Counted from the first letter of the stretch, positions 34,775-46,271 are shown. The stretch: DNA of 64,000 nucleotides from Pyrenula massariospora (GCA_021030905.1 JAGFMI010000021.1:558001-622000); one strand, 5' to 3'. The notes: generated by a model not told the origin, from the letters alone. Program-made: numbers and translations.

Positions 34775-36616
34775 ATGTCCTCACCTATACCTGTGGATCC
34801 TTACGAGGCCCTTGGAGTCCCGAAAGATGCTGACCTTGCAGCTATTCGGATAGCCCATCGAAAGCTTGTCCTCAAACACCACCCAGATCGGATCAAGGAT
34901 CCAGCCGAGCAAGAGAAGGGCAAAGAATTGTTTCAAAAAGCACAACAATCCTACGAGCTGCTGATTGATGATTCGAGAAGGCAACGATATGATCAGAAGG
35001 TCAAGCTCGCAGAGCTGAGAGCAGCTGCTATGAGAGATGCGCCTGTTCGGTCTGCATCCTATCCAGTTCGGCCAACCGCAGGTTCGAGCTACGAGTATCG
35101 TGATGGTAGAATCGTGGAAGAGAGGGCACCAAGATTTACCGATGATTATGTTGATGAGCCGAGATCTACGACAAGGAAGTATGACGGCTACGAAAGGGAA
35201 AGGAAGAGCTCTGCCACATACGCTGAAAAAGATAAGCGATCAAAACATCCGAGCATCTCAAGTGGCCTGAAAGCTAAGCTGAGTGAGAAGGCCAGTAATG
35301 CTCGAGAACGAGCTCATCAGATGGAGGCAGCAAGGTCTAGGGACAAGGAGCGAAAGAGGGAGGCTTCAGATAAATACAGCCGCAGAACTGCTTACGTGGA
35401 AGAAGTTGACGAATCTAGCGACTCTGACACTGCGACATACGTTAGTCGGCGGCCCATGCCACGCCGAGCTGCAACCTACGACGAACGAAGCCGGAGCACC
35501 AAAATGGCGTCGACACGCCGCAAAGAGACCAAGCGGTCTTCGAGAGACGACGACTATTCTGATGAATGGGACCACCGTGCCAAGCATGAGAATGACTTTA
35601 CAAACGCCCGCGATTATCTTGAAAGGTCGTCTACTCGTCCAAAAGTTTACCGGGAGGAAGACCGTTCATTCTGGAGTCAACAGTCTACAGGCAAGACTTC
35701 TGGTCGAAAGAGTGGTAGTGACAAAGAGGGCAGGAAAAGTGGAAGCGATCGAGATGATCGCCGTCAAGAGCAAGCCAAATCATCACGTTCTCGACGGCCC
35801 TCGGTTGAGATCGTGGAACCTCAACCCCGCATCCCCTCGATGCCAAAGCATACCTCTGCACCATCTGGCTTGAAGATTCCAACAGACCACCGGGGTGCAC
35901 CAACACCGCAACGAGCATCAACGGCTCAATTTGCCAAGGATCATCGACGTGAAGTCCCCACGATGATTCGCTCACAAACTACACCATTAGCCGGTATGAC
36001 CTCGAGGAAGAATGACAACATGCCGTCTAGGGGCTCGAAATTGAAGCATACAGAAACACAAGATTCTGGCTATGGCAGTTCCAGTCCTGCTACACCGGAG
36101 CATCACGGCACGAGCCCACCGAAGCATACGTCGACTAAATATATGATTGTTGATGAGTCTGATGACTTTAATCGAGGCCACCGGACTGTTCTTGTAGAGC
36201 CTGAAGACAATTACCGCAGGGTACGGAGTCCTTCTAGAGATCGTGAACGTGAAAGAGAGCGCGAGCGTCCTTCTCGCCCCACCATCTCAACGAGGAGCAA
36301 GACCGCCAAATCGGGTTCCTACTCGACGCATTCGCCAGAAACTACTCGTCCGACTACTGCACGTCAAGGCTCCGGCCGACCTTCGACTAGAGGTGGCGAA
36401 TCCGGACGACACGAAAAACCACCACTTTTTGGAGAAGATGGTTACCGTTCAGTGTATCCTGAGGAAAAGATCCGATATTCAGATAAGATCACGTCAGAAA
36501 GTGTCAATTATGGCATCTATGGCACTGGACGACGAGCTTCGGCAGATCAGCATCGAGGAGGGGACTACATGGATGCACGGCCAAGAATGAAGAGGCAGGA
36601 GACTGTATATGCTTGA
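34775..36616 (+). CDS. J-domain (DnaJ-type) co-chaperone, class C, long charged tail
   Basis: Single exon, 613 residues. The J-domain spans about residues 8-74: DPYEALGVPKDADL, then RIAHRKLVLKHHPDRI with the HPD triad at 36-38, then FQKAQQSYELLIDDSRRQRYD. HPD is required to stimulate Hsp70 ATPase. No G/F region, zinc finger or C-terminal substrate domain follows; instead there are about 540 residues of Arg/Ser/Glu-rich disorder with RERERERERPSR-type runs, making it a class C J-protein of unknown client. The frame is open 18 bases further to a TTG at 34757, but ATG 34775 (MSSPIPVDPY) fits relatives. A long pyrimidine-rich region precedes it. Confidence 0.9.
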   Translation: MSSPIPVDPYEALGVPKDADLAAIRIAHRKLVLKHHPDRIKDPAEQEKGKELFQKAQQSYELLIDDSRRQRYDQKVKLAELRAAAMRDAPVRSASYPVRPTAGSSYEYRDGRIVEERAPRFTDDYVDEPRSTTRKYDGYERERKSSATYAEKDKRSKHPSISSGLKAKLSEKASNARERAHQMEAARSRDKERKREASDKYSRRTAYVEEVDESSDSDTATYVSRRPMPRRAATYDERSRSTKMASTRRKETKRSSRDDDYSDEWDHRAKHENDFTNARDYLERSSTRPKVYREEDRSFWSQQSTGKTSGRKSGSDKEGRKSGSDRDDRRQEQAKSSRSRRPSVEIVEPQPRIPSMPKHTSAPSGLKIPTDHRGAPTPQRASTAQFAKDHRREVPTMIRSQTTPLAGMTSRKNDNMPSRGSKLKHTETQDSGYGSSSPATPEHHGTSPPKHTSTKYMIVDESDDFNRGHRTVLVEPEDNYRRVRSPSRDRERERERERPSRPTISTRSKTAKSGSYSTHSPETTRPTTARQGSGRPSTRGGESGRHEKPPLFGEDGYRSVYPEEKIRYSDKITSESVNYGIYGTGRRASADQHRGGDYMDARPRMKRQETVYA

Positions 36617-38103
36617 TCGTCCCACGGGAAATATTCGTTCCAGCTCTGCTACCGAGATACTTGCTAGCAAGAGAAGTTGCGCTATAAGGGTGCAAGTACA
36701 TCTTTACTTACCAAAGTGGGCAGCCATCCTTGACTGCCTTCGACTCTCGTTTTCATGATGTATCATACACTCTTTTCGTGCATACGACTACGTCCCAAAG
36801 ATTAGCTTTCACTCAAACTGATCCGACAGAAATATTCAGAACGGCGCTTCGACAGCATGGGGTGGGGTTTGGCTGTAGGCCCCTGATTTCGATTCTTTGC
36901 GTGTGTTACACCCATGACGAGAATGAAAATGCCTATCTACTTGGAACAACGGCACCAAACAGTGAAGTGAGGGTAGGGGAACGTATCGGATTAGACGGAG
37001 GTCTGGAACACGTGAGTGCGGATCTTAGGACGGTCTCTCGATAAGCAGATTGTTTGGACTTGAAACGAGCTTGCTATCTATCTGCCCGAGGTTACTCTGA
37101 TCGGGGTTTCCTCTGCTAAGGGCTGAAACACTGTGGATGTAACTGAGCAATAGGCTTCACCTGGCCCCAAGTAGGGATTTGTAATATTAACATACCGATG
37201 ATTGATGGCCCAAATTGTCCTTCTCGTGAAGATCAAGGCCTGTAGTTTTCCGACCCGTTCCTTCTCATTAGACGCAAATCCGAGTAAACCTCGATTCTTT
37301 ATACATATTTATATTCATTTACACTGATATCGTGGCATCATTTCCAGGGTACCGCAAAGCTGAGATCAAGGAGTGGTTTGAAGGTCGGGAACATCACCCC
37401 GTGGCTTGGTGAAAGCAAGGCTCTGGTTCCAGCCGTTCTTTGCTATGTGCCATTTTCAGGTATGTGAGGATCGAGAGGTTGATGTTGGCGTAAACGATGG
37501 ATGCCGGCCCGTGGATTTCCCGTTCCGTCTGGGATCCAGATAAGCAAGCTTCAACACACATACTTCTATATTTGTAATGCATGAAATGGGTTGTTTAGTG
37601 ACTAATTGGCCCCGTCACCTTTGAAGCTGAAGCTCGAAGGATGGTACTTGTTGTATCCTGCGCCCTTGACAGAATCCTCCGGTTCGACCCCTGCCTGGTC
37701 TACGGGACGAACAAATACAGCGCCCTCTTCGCTTACTCTAATAAGTTCGGAAATGCGGCTTAGCATGATCGCAGGTGATAGCAAAATTCTAGCTGCAAAT
37801 TGCCGCCTGCAAGAATGTTCTGTGGTCATCCCTTTTCAAGCAAGGGGGCATCTTGCCTGACAATTGCTTCAACAGAGCCGGTAAAGGTAAGAATCTTCCG
37901 GTCAGTCACACCTTCAACGACAATAAATCAGCATCTACTGGTGATGAATAGAGGAGGGCTACGCTATGACTGTAGTCGGTCCCGTGGATGCAATTAAGGG
38001 GTAGGTCAATGTTCCCGTATTATTTAGGCTCTCGCAAGCGCGATTCAATTCCCATTCGCAGTTGTCTGTAGTGCCCTGAGCCTGTTGTATTCGTTTTCTC
38101 AAA
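36617..38103. other. 1.5 kb intergenic region, one doubtful small frame
   Basis: Between two plus-strand genes. It holds the doubtful minus-strand frame at 37602-37829 (listed separately) and a plus-strand frame at 36730-37044 without motif in the 3' flank of the J-domain gene. AT-rich around 37290-37325. Confidence 0.5.
37602..37829 (-). CDS. Possible small or partial coding region, unrecognised
   Basis: ATG frame of 75 residues with protein-like composition: SRISELIRVSEEGAVFVRPV and a tail GYNKYHPSSFSFKGDG. Just upstream on the same strand another frame reads IVVEGVTDRKILTFTGSVEAIV, so a two-exon gene is possible, but I could not find donor and acceptor sites that join them in frame. Function unknown; could be a gene remnant. 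Confidence 0.25.
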   Translation of the reverse strand: MTTEHSCRRQFAARILLSPAIMLSRISELIRVSEEGAVFVRPVDQAGVEPEDSVKGAGYNKYHPSSFSFKGDGAN

Positions 38104-40323
38104 ATGCCTTCAACTCAGCAGCCTGGGACGCCTCATTTCTCTCGTCCATTCCTGCAAGAAACTCCCGGAACTCCGTCCGCAAAACCTTTGAAGAAGGGAC
38201 TTTCTACAAAGGGGTGGAAAGGCGTTGAGATGGAAAGAAAGCAGTCCAGCTGTCCCCCAGAAGGACAAAGGCCGAGTAGGACAGAATTATACGGGCAATG
38301 TGGCTACCACGGCTACCGCTCTGGAAGTACAGCGCCAGCTATGGAAGGTTACGATGCGACAACTCTAGGAAAAGAAACACCTATCACAAAGATACCTGTC
38401 CACCTTCCACTCTCTCCACCTCTTAGCGGCCCGAATTCCGCCGAGGAGGCCACTTCAGGAAACAGGGGGATGAATCCTTACGAAATTAAAAGTCATAGGA
38501 GAGAAGAGTCATATGATGAAGGACCGTATCGACATGGCAATATCAACCCTCCTCCAAGCATTCCGACCCAGATAGCAGCACCGAGACCCGTGAGACCCGC
38601 TAGGCAGAGACTACTACCTAGTCCAGCGCTGGTCCAACCGGCGGTACCTCGAGATACAGGTGAAGACGTTTTTGCTTTCCAAAGACGACTTGAGGGAAAT
38701 TCGCCCCCTAAAAGCACTTTCTCACCATCCTATGATGATGTTGTGCCGAACTACTGTCACGAAGATGAGCCTGGACCCACAGATATCTCTCAGCGAGCCA
38801 TGTCGGCTCCTCGAAAAGAGAGCGCCCCCGCAATAATGCAAAATTTGATGACTCCAGTGCGCAAAGGCATGTGGCACGTCTTTCCGCAGGCATCAACAAG
38901 CGACGAAGAGCGTCGCGCCAGCGAGAATGAGCCGCAATGGATAGCTGGCGATATGCGCTATTGCGAGCCTTGGCTGAAGCGTGGTCCTGATAGTGGGTAT
39001 AGTGGCCGCAGTCAAAGAAATTATTCAATCGTCCAATCTGTGGAAGAGGAGAGCACTGGTGATAATGCTCCATCGGTGGTGTCTACGCTATCATCTACGT
39101 CCGGGACAGGCGGTAATGTTTCTACAGAAGCCTCCCAAGCTCAATACGCTCGGATTGTTACTACCGAAAAGCCCAAGAAGGTAATGCACTCACGGAACGT
39201 CTCTACATCAAGCAAGCTCTCTCATAGCGAGACTATCGAGGAAGCTACTAGCCCTTCAACACCACCAAATCCCAAACCAATAGCATCTCATTCTCGTCCT
39301 GGTTCACCCAGAAGTACCCCATTGCAAGAGACGAAGCTACCTCCAGTGCCTCGGTATCATCCTGACCGACATGTCAAAGCCTTAGGAGAACAAAACCAAG
39401 AAGCTAAAGATCAAAACGCCTTGCCAGCGCGTAGCGCGCCTGGCAAATTCAAAAAACGTGGCCATTTCCGGTCCGCCTCTACACTCGTCCGTTGCCAGCC
39501 ACAATCACGAAGCCGAGCCGCGTCTCCTATCGACCCTCACCGACCCTTCCACGTTAGCCAGCCTCAACGCAGCTACTCCGTTGACGAAACCAGCTCCAAA
39601 GACACCGCAAACCGCCGTGCCATGCACATGCCCTCCCCAAGCCGGATCCAAACCTCCAAATCCCCCCCGCGCCGCAAGGGCACCGACCCTCCTCCGCCGT
39701 CCCCACCTCACCGCAACCCCTCCCCACCACCATCCCTCCACACCCTCTGCCAAACCCTCGAGCCCCTTCTCGCCTCCCTCCAAACCGCCCTCGACACCGA
39801 CCCATCCACCCACCTCCGCCTCAACAAACCCCCCATCTCCACCCTCCGCGCCCCCTCCGCCTCCGCCTCCGCCCCCCTCACAACCCTCCGCCTCATCTTC
39901 CCCTGCGCCTCCCTCACCCTCCTCTCCACCCTCACCGCCGTTTTAGTGGCTGACTCCTTCCTCGCCGCCCTCACCCTCCACCCCTGGTCCCACCCCGCAA
40001 ACCCGACCCTCTTCGCCTTCCTCTCCCGCATCGCCGCCCACCCCAAATCCCCCACCACCCCATCCTCACCCCCTGCAACTCCCATCCCCGGCGCAGCCCT
40101 CGGCATCTGCCTCCCCACCCACTCCCCCCCGTCCGACACCAACAGCACGGTTACGGTGACAGCCGTCGCGTACCAGACCGCGCTCAGCGCGCGCGCGCGC
40201 ATCCTGCAGCCGCGGCTGGCGGGCGTGGTGAGGGATTTGCTCGAGGCGATCTGTGGTGGGTACGATGGGACGGTGCGGCGGTGTTTGGGGGTTTTGGTTG
40301 ATTGTTTGGAGAGGGAGAGATAA
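38104..40323 (+). CDS. Unrecognised protein with disordered N-terminus and helical C-terminal domain
   Basis: Single exon, 739 residues. The first ~540 residues are Ser/Pro/Arg-rich and disordered, with phosphorylation-type motifs (SRPGSPRSTP, SPPRRKGTDPPPPSPP). The last ~195 residues look folded and mostly helical: LHTLCQTLEPLLASLQTALD, then LTTLRLIFPCASLTLLSTLT and RLAGVVRDLLEAICGGYDG. I do not recognise the domain. Base use changes sharply inside the gene: from about 39480 to 40140 the coding strand is almost all C/T/A, then from about 40200 it turns G-rich into the 3' flank. Gene reality is supported by the long frame, clean ATG and protein-like C-terminus. Confidence 0.75.
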   Translation: MPSTQQPGTPHFSRPFLQETPGTPSAKPLKKGLSTKGWKGVEMERKQSSCPPEGQRPSRTELYGQCGYHGYRSGSTAPAMEGYDATTLGKETPITKIPVHLPLSPPLSGPNSAEEATSGNRGMNPYEIKSHRREESYDEGPYRHGNINPPPSIPTQIAAPRPVRPARQRLLPSPALVQPAVPRDTGEDVFAFQRRLEGNSPPKSTFSPSYDDVVPNYCHEDEPGPTDISQRAMSAPRKESAPAIMQNLMTPVRKGMWHVFPQASTSDEERRASENEPQWIAGDMRYCEPWLKRGPDSGYSGRSQRNYSIVQSVEEESTGDNAPSVVSTLSSTSGTGGNVSTEASQAQYARIVTTEKPKKVMHSRNVSTSSKLSHSETIEEATSPSTPPNPKPIASHSRPGSPRSTPLQETKLPPVPRYHPDRHVKALGEQNQEAKDQNALPARSAPGKFKKRGHFRSASTLVRCQPQSRSRAASPIDPHRPFHVSQPQRSYSVDETSSKDTANRRAMHMPSPSRIQTSKSPPRRKGTDPPPPSPPHRNPSPPPSLHTLCQTLEPLLASLQTALDTDPSTHLRLNKPPISTLRAPSASASAPLTTLRLIFPCASLTLLSTLTAVLVADSFLAALTLHPWSHPANPTLFAFLSRIAAHPKSPTTPSSPPATPIPGAALGICLPTHSPPSDTNSTVTVTAVAYQTALSARARILQPRLAGVVRDLLEAICGGYDGTVRRCLGVLVDCLERER

Positions 40324-41326
40324 GCCAGAGGGCGAGGGAGGGGAAAGGAGGGGGGGAGGGGTGGCCAGTGGGGTTCGATTCTTTGTACTGCCATGCTAGG
40401 CCTGGTGGTGCGGCTGTCTTGTACAATTCTCCGGGGGGCGCGGCGGAGGGGGGGGGGATGTAGAGGGGTTGGGAGAATTGGTGCGGTGTGATGTGATGTG
40501 GTGTAAAGTGTACTCGCTAGATAGAAAAGTACGAAGCTAGATAGACGGTTTTGCGGTTACGTTACGACACGATGCTCGCGATGGGTTCGGGTTAGGTTAG
40601 TTCGGTTCCAAGTAGTAGGCGTCAATTAGTTAATTAATAATTTAATCAATTTTCATTCCGGTACTGATGCGAAAGAATCACAGTCGGCGTAGCGGATGAT
40701 AAACTTGACTAGGAATGAATCTAGTTGCTAGTTCTATCCAGGCATTTTAGGATTACTTCGTAGACGGATCGGTTGGTAGGTAGGAAGGTACCTAGACAGA
40801 ACGGAGAAGTATTACTTACTCTATCTTGAGGGACCGTTTGACGGCGCAGTACGGTAAGACGGGACTAAACACCCGGCGACCTCAAGGCTGAGACCGACAC
40901 TGTGGCAGGGGAAAGACGGCAAAGGTGATATGATGAGTTTTGTCCATCTAGTTCATTCGAGACGAGTCGATTTGATATTGAAACAGAACAGTCTATCCCA
41001 TGCCATTGTATCTTCAATCCATCATGCCTAGCCCGCCAGCCGAGCACCAAATACGCCACCTACGGGTATGTATCTATCTGTTGTTCATGCATGCCTCATG
41101 ATATCTTCGCACCCAAGCGCAAGAAAGACAAGACTAAACCTCACGGAACTTTTGATGCGCCTCATGTTGCGTGGAGTAGAACGCCTTTATCAACGCCGGT
41201 CTATCCCATCCCATGCCGTCGGCGAAGAAACCCAACCTGTGTAGCCCACAACATACCCCATCCCCATATGTTCGTGAGTCATAACCATCGCGCGCGCATA
41301 CCAGCTACTGTGATCAATCTAATCTT
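40324..41326. other. Convergent intergenic region with G-run tracts
   Basis: The first 150 bases hold two G-run tracts (about 40328-40372 and 40433-40479) directly after the C-rich coding end of the preceding gene. Bases 40620-40660 are AT-rich with TTAATTAATAA. No gene was recognised. Confidence 0.5.
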
Positions 41327-41983
41327 TTAGCCGCTCGCATTCCCTATATTTTGTCTTAAACCCAGTCTCTCAGTCCAGATGGGTCCCCGATTGTCCGAAC
41401 CCATCAGCCTCAACGTAGGTTTAAACCTTTTACTCGACCCCCTATTAGCCGGTCGTGTCTCGCCATCTCGGCGATTTTCCCGTGGCGGCTGTGATCCATT
41501 ATTCAGGTGTGAGGATTGTCTGGAAGGTACGTGCACCACTGGGGCCAGTTTACCGTCATCTCTGAATCGAGAGAGGGTGGAGATGGCTGCTGAATAAGGG
41601 GCTCGGTCCGTCACGGTGACAGCAGTGTTGGAACTGATACGGCTTGACCTTGGACGCGAGGGGATGCATCCAATGCCGTCGTTGAAGATATCCTCAAAGT
41701 CAAAACTTTGCGCTAACGGGTCGTCGGGATCTAGCGGGTCTTCTTCGTGGGAGTAGAGCTGTGTGCCGGACAGGAGGGCGTTGTAAGGATTGGTGCCCAA
41801 ACCAAGGCTGGGGCCAGGATCAAGAGAAGTGACTGGAAAGGTCGGTGAGGTGCTGACAGGGTGGGAAGAGATCGTGGGAAGAAGAGATTGTGAGGGGTAG
41901 ACATCTGCTATTGGATTGAGGACCGTATCGCTGGTGGAGGTTGTCGAAATTGAGGACCACGATTGGGGCCGTTTTGAAGGCAT
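41327..41983 (-). CDS. Small Ser/Pro-rich unrecognised protein
   Basis: Single frame of 218 residues from ATG 41983 (MPSKRPQSWSSIST). It is rich in Ser, Pro, Thr and Asp, with an acidic centre (EEDPLDPDDPLAQSFDFEDIFNDG) and a basic end (SSKRFKPTLRLMG). No signal peptide, membrane helix or known domain is visible. The acidic/hydrophobic patch SFDFEDIF resembles an activation-domain-like segment, which is only a suggestion. An unspliced chance frame is possible. Confidence 0.5.
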   Translation of the reverse strand: MPSKRPQSWSSISTTSTSDTVLNPIADVYPSQSLLPTISSHPVSTSPTFPVTSLDPGPSLGLGTNPYNALLSGTQLYSHEEDPLDPDDPLAQSFDFEDIFNDGIGCIPSRPRSSRISSNTAVTVTDRAPYSAAISTLSRFRDDGKLAPVVHVPSRQSSHLNNGSQPPRENRRDGETRPANRGSSKRFKPTLRLMGSDNRGPIWTERLGLRQNIGNASG

Positions 41984-43475
41984 GATCACCTTATTTTCAA
42001 ATTGGGTTGGTGATAGTAAAGAAGAAAGAAGGCCAATGTCAAGAGTTGAGGGATAGATTTTGTTAACTGAGCGCTTGAAGCATGCAGTCTGATGGTAGAT
42101 GCCCTGGCTGAACGGCTATCAAGGTCCAAGCTTATGTCAAGGACGAAGGAGATGGGAAAAAGCCCGGAAGATCGGGATATCTCGGATTTAATTCAGCCTT
42201 AATGTGATGTGAAGGAGTGGAAGAGATAAGGTGTTGGAGATGCAAGAAGCCGGTAGGGATAGGGATAGGGATATGCAAGTGGTATGGAAAGACTAAGGTA
42301 GGAAGCTCGTAAATGAATAGCTGCAAATAGCAAACAGTCCAGGAATTGATTGAGGAGGTCGGAGAGAAAGGACAGGAACAGAAGCAGAAATAGGGTTCTG
42401 CAAGTATGAATGAGTAAGATGTTGAAAAGTTGGAATTATAAGCAAATATTGCCATCAAGTTGCCTGATCATGGAACGGCAGCTTGCTATAGGTCTTGTCA
42501 ATGAGAATACTGGGACATGCACTGCAGAGGTCGAATGAAACGAGGCATGTGGAGAATGGCGCATTGTGCTGCAACGGCCTTTCGAATTCCACACACCAGA
42601 TGGCGCCATCCACATAGGTGCACGAGGAGTGAAATAGGTATAGGCACAGGTACGTATGCAGGGATTTCGGGTTTGCGTGATGCCGTCTCTGACCTTCCAC
42701 CTCTTGTCGCCATCACGCCGTTCGAAGATGCCACTGGGCTGGGCGGAACGGTAGGCTGGGAAGAGCATCGGCTCGATGAGCGGCGTTTCTCCCACGTAGG
42801 CACCGGACAATCAGCACGGGGGCGGCATGCGCATGATTGGGGTCCGGATCTTAGCATTGACCATAACAGAACTGGGGCTGGCATCGCGATGTGTCAACGG
42901 GAGTCTGGTGTTTGCTGCCTTTGGATGGGGGTTGCATGAGGGTGAAACGTGCGAGGATGGTCTGGCTCCGATCGAGGGATGGAGAAGCGGCCGGCGGTTG
43001 GCTCGGCCAATTCCCGGCAAATCATCGCGCTCCCACACCCTGCACCCGACATCCGCTCCGTCCGCACACGCACCATTCCGCCAATCAGAACCACACGCCC
43101 ACACGGAAACAGCCTGATTAACACCAGACACGCACCGCCATCGCACCCCATCCCATACACGCATTCTGACTAACACCTCAGTCACGTGACCGGTGCCATT
43201 GGGAGTCCCGTTTATGTCGGAGCGTCTTATCAAGGGAAGCTTTCTAGTATGGAACAGCGATCCATTGTTTGATCCTTCCAACTTTACTCAATAACGCTCG
43301 TATGGATGGCCGCTAGACGAAATCCTCCCGAGATGTGCCGTGTTCCGAATTGCTTCAATATCACTCGCCAAGAGTAAATTCTAAGTGCTCCAGGGAGGGA
43401 GCTGCTGTACACATATCCAATGCTCTACCGTTACCCCGATTCCAAGTTCCAAAACGTGTTGTACAATCGTGTGTC
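41984..43475. other. 1.5 kb intergenic region
   Basis: Upstream region of the small Ser/Pro-rich gene and 3' flank of the larger serine-rich gene, both minus. Three tandem GGGATA-type hexamers occur at about 42251-42271. Overlapping frames on both strands (42436-43281) carry no motif. Confidence 0.5.
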
Positions 43476-46271
43476 TTAGTACGGCTTCTGTGGCAGTGCA
43501 GTGAGCTCACCGTCTTCCCGCCGTGCTCCTTCATCCTGGTTCCTTTCTGGTCTCTCGGTCTTCGCCGCGCGCAATCTGCTCCCCACTGAGCTTCCCAGAA
43601 CAGACAACCGACTCCCCAGGCCAAGACTCCTCCTCTGTCCACTCCGATTAAGCCGGGCGCCTCCGCTCTCCGGAGTGCTATCCACGGATTCCACCGTGGA
43701 TGCGCGCTCCACCGAGGAGCCTCCATACCGCCGAAGAGCCGTCTTCGGTTGGAATGTCGGCGTTATAGGGCTCTGGGCTACCCCCGATGGTGCAGCCGAT
43801 GCAGCATAAGCATAATCTCGTCTGCTGGGGATGTTTGAATTGACGGTCGTGCTGAAAGTACGCGAGGGGGCACCGTTTAGCTTCCTGGTGTTGTTGTCTT
43901 GTTGATCACGCAGAGGGAGCGGGTGCTGAGATGTGTACTCGCGTGAAAAGTTGCGGTCTCTGGGGGAAGACCGAGAAATTAGATGCGGCCCCGTCAGCTC
44001 GGTCATAGCACGACTACTAGGTCGGATGGACGGGCTGCGCTCCTCTTCATCCTGCCCATCTAAACCACCATCTCCACGTCGGCTCCGGAGAAGAGATGTT
44101 CGGTTCAGACGACCAGATGATGACGGTCTAGCGGTTGGACTATTGATGGTCGTTTCCGGCGACGCTAGCCTAGGGCCTTCGGCAAAACCTCCTCCTGCCA
44201 TAAGACTTCGTCGTCTGTTTTCTAATCGACTCTGGACCCGAGAGATTGTCTGACCAGGTTCCTCAATCAAGCTACGGTCGTGGCTGCTTGCAGGTCGCCG
44301 TACCTGCGTCGCAGGTTGTTGCTGAGGAACTTCTGAAGCCGAGGCCAAGGCAATGGCGAGCTCTGTCAACCCCCTGCACATGCTGTCTCCCCTTCTCCGA
44401 AGTTGACGCTCCACGCTTGTGTTTCCCGCTACAGTTGACGTACCACTTGCTGAATTTGTAAGGCCCCCTAACATTGATGCCAGCTGTAGTGCATCCGTGG
44501 CCGTCGCTTCCAATTTTTGGTATATTTCAGAGCTAACGACAGGCCGCGCTTTCGCTAACGCCTCATGCAGAAGTGGATGGACTGAAGACGGGACTCCTCC
44601 AGTAGAGATCTCAACAGGTGAGCTGTTCTTCTTCATCAAGTGTTTGGGGGAAGAGGACATGGTCGTGATGGTCGTGGTCGCAGTGCGAGGCCGTTCCGCT
44701 GAAGCATTCGACATTGCAGCGGCGGAAGATGAGGGCAATTTGCCTGTCAATTCAAGCTTCTTTATGCGCGATTTCAAGTCATCTAGTTCATCCCACACCG
44801 TGGATGGAGCCGTGGTGGAAATAGTTGACTCTGTTCCTTCAATCCTCGGTCTATCCGAGTCGGCAGTCCTTGCACGTTCGCCTGTTTCCGTCACTGATGT
44901 TGCCCTAGTGTTTCTTAAATTTGAAGCGTGAGAGGGTCGATAGCTTCGATCAGCATTTGAGAGCCTTCTGCCTGTGCCTTGTGCGTAAGACAAGGGTATT
45001 TCTCGGTTGTCTCGACCAACGGTACTCCTCGAGGTTGATTTGGGAAGATTTGAAGGTCGAAGACGGCTTGCGTCATCCAATGGATGAGCGGATGCTGGCG
45101 AGTACTTGTTCAGAAGTGACGATCTTTTAGATGAGAATGCAGGAGGATCGGCATGCATGGGAGCCGATAAGTCGGTTACTGGAAACGTCGCTTGGCGTGG
45201 AGATATCGAGTAATTCGTGGCTTGTTCATGATATGTCGAGTTAGAGGATATTGAAACAGGTAAACCAGTCCGCGACTAAATAATCTGGTCAGCATCCGGT
45301 GCCCAAAGCTCATCGCACGGGCTTCAAGAATCGAAGAATGTAGTAGACTCAGAATTTAAAGATCCACCTACCCATCGCTTCTCCGATTGAGGCGTTGTAT
45401 CTGGATGATTTGGATCCGAATGTGCAATTTTGAGAAAGACGTCATCGCTTTTTCGATCTTCTCCACTGGATGCTCTGGCTTCCTCCTCCATAGAACTGAA
45501 GTCGAACTCCCTGACAGTGCGATCCTTGTCCTCTACATCCATTCTCAAGCCCTGTGCGGCATGTGTTGTATTGTTATCCTCCTGGCTCGTCCGTTCCACT
45601 GCAGATCCAACATTCGTTGTTTCGGATTGTTCTGTCAGCGCTAACGTGTCCGCTATCGGCGAATCAGCCTCAATAGTATTCTGGAGGTCAGAGAGGTTAT
45701 TTGAACAATTTTTGTATTTTACTGTAGGGGAAGCATCCAAGCTTTCGGACACCGGAGGTTTCCACGAGCGATCCTGGGAGAAGGTGCGCTGGGTAGAAAA
45801 TGACGGCGGCGGCCCGTTTGACGTTTCTATGCCGTAACTACTATGAGAAGCTGGAGGCCTGCGAAGTCGACTCTCTGTGCTAGAAGAGGATGTGCGAGGT
45901 CGGGAAGGGGAAGTAGTGGTTGGGGTCAGCGTAGATGGTTCAGATTCCGGATATTGAAAGGTGCAATTCGCAAGTGACTCGGAGAATTGAGTGATCACAG
46001 TCGGTCGCAAGCCTTCACACCAACCTCTATCGTTGTGATCCTGCGATCTGCTTGACGGCGGTCGCGTTGAGGAAGTGCGCTTTCGAGGCGCTGGAAAAAC
46101 GTCGGGGTTGTGGTGGATTGGTTGGCCTGGAGATTCACCGACGGAGGGACGTCGACTGGAAGATAACGAAGGTCGTCGTGCTCCGAGGATAGGCTCGGTC
46201 CTGGTTCTCAAATGAGTGCGCTCGTGGTCCAGAAAAGGGATGTGAGCTGTGGTGGTGAGGGTTTCTGCCAT
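43476..46271 (-). CDS. Conserved fungal serine-rich protein with WDELDDLKSRI coiled segment
   Basis: Two exons, 46271-45372 and 45275-43476 (intron 96 nt, join QSEKRW-SRTGLPV), 899 residues. Almost all is Ser/Arg/Pro-rich disorder. One conserved block at about 461-482 reads WDELDDLKSRIKKLELTGKLP, followed by SPKHLMKK, HPLLHEALAKARPVVSSEIYQKLEATATDAL and RRRGDSMCRGLTELAIAL, which look helical. I recall this block from mould proteins often auto-named LPXTG-motif cell wall anchor protein, a misleading label because no sortase signal is present. Function unknown, likely cytoplasmic or cortical scaffold. The frame is open to an ATG at 46373, but ATG 46271 (MAETLTTT) fits better. The stop could be replaced by a further splice at GAC-G|GTGAGC. 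Confidence 0.8.

Noticed and set aside
37681-37712. tRNA B-box-like GGTTCGACCCC
   Set aside because: No A-box at the right distance upstream and no cloverleaf could be drawn.
39708-40394. Minus-strand 228-codon frame
   Set aside because: Arises because the plus-strand C-rich coding sequence lacks antisense stops; the composition is Gly/Arg/Val noise.
42251-42271. Telomere-like tandem of GGGATA hexamers
   Set aside because: Only three units and not TTAGGG; a minor microsatellite within normal intergenic DNA.
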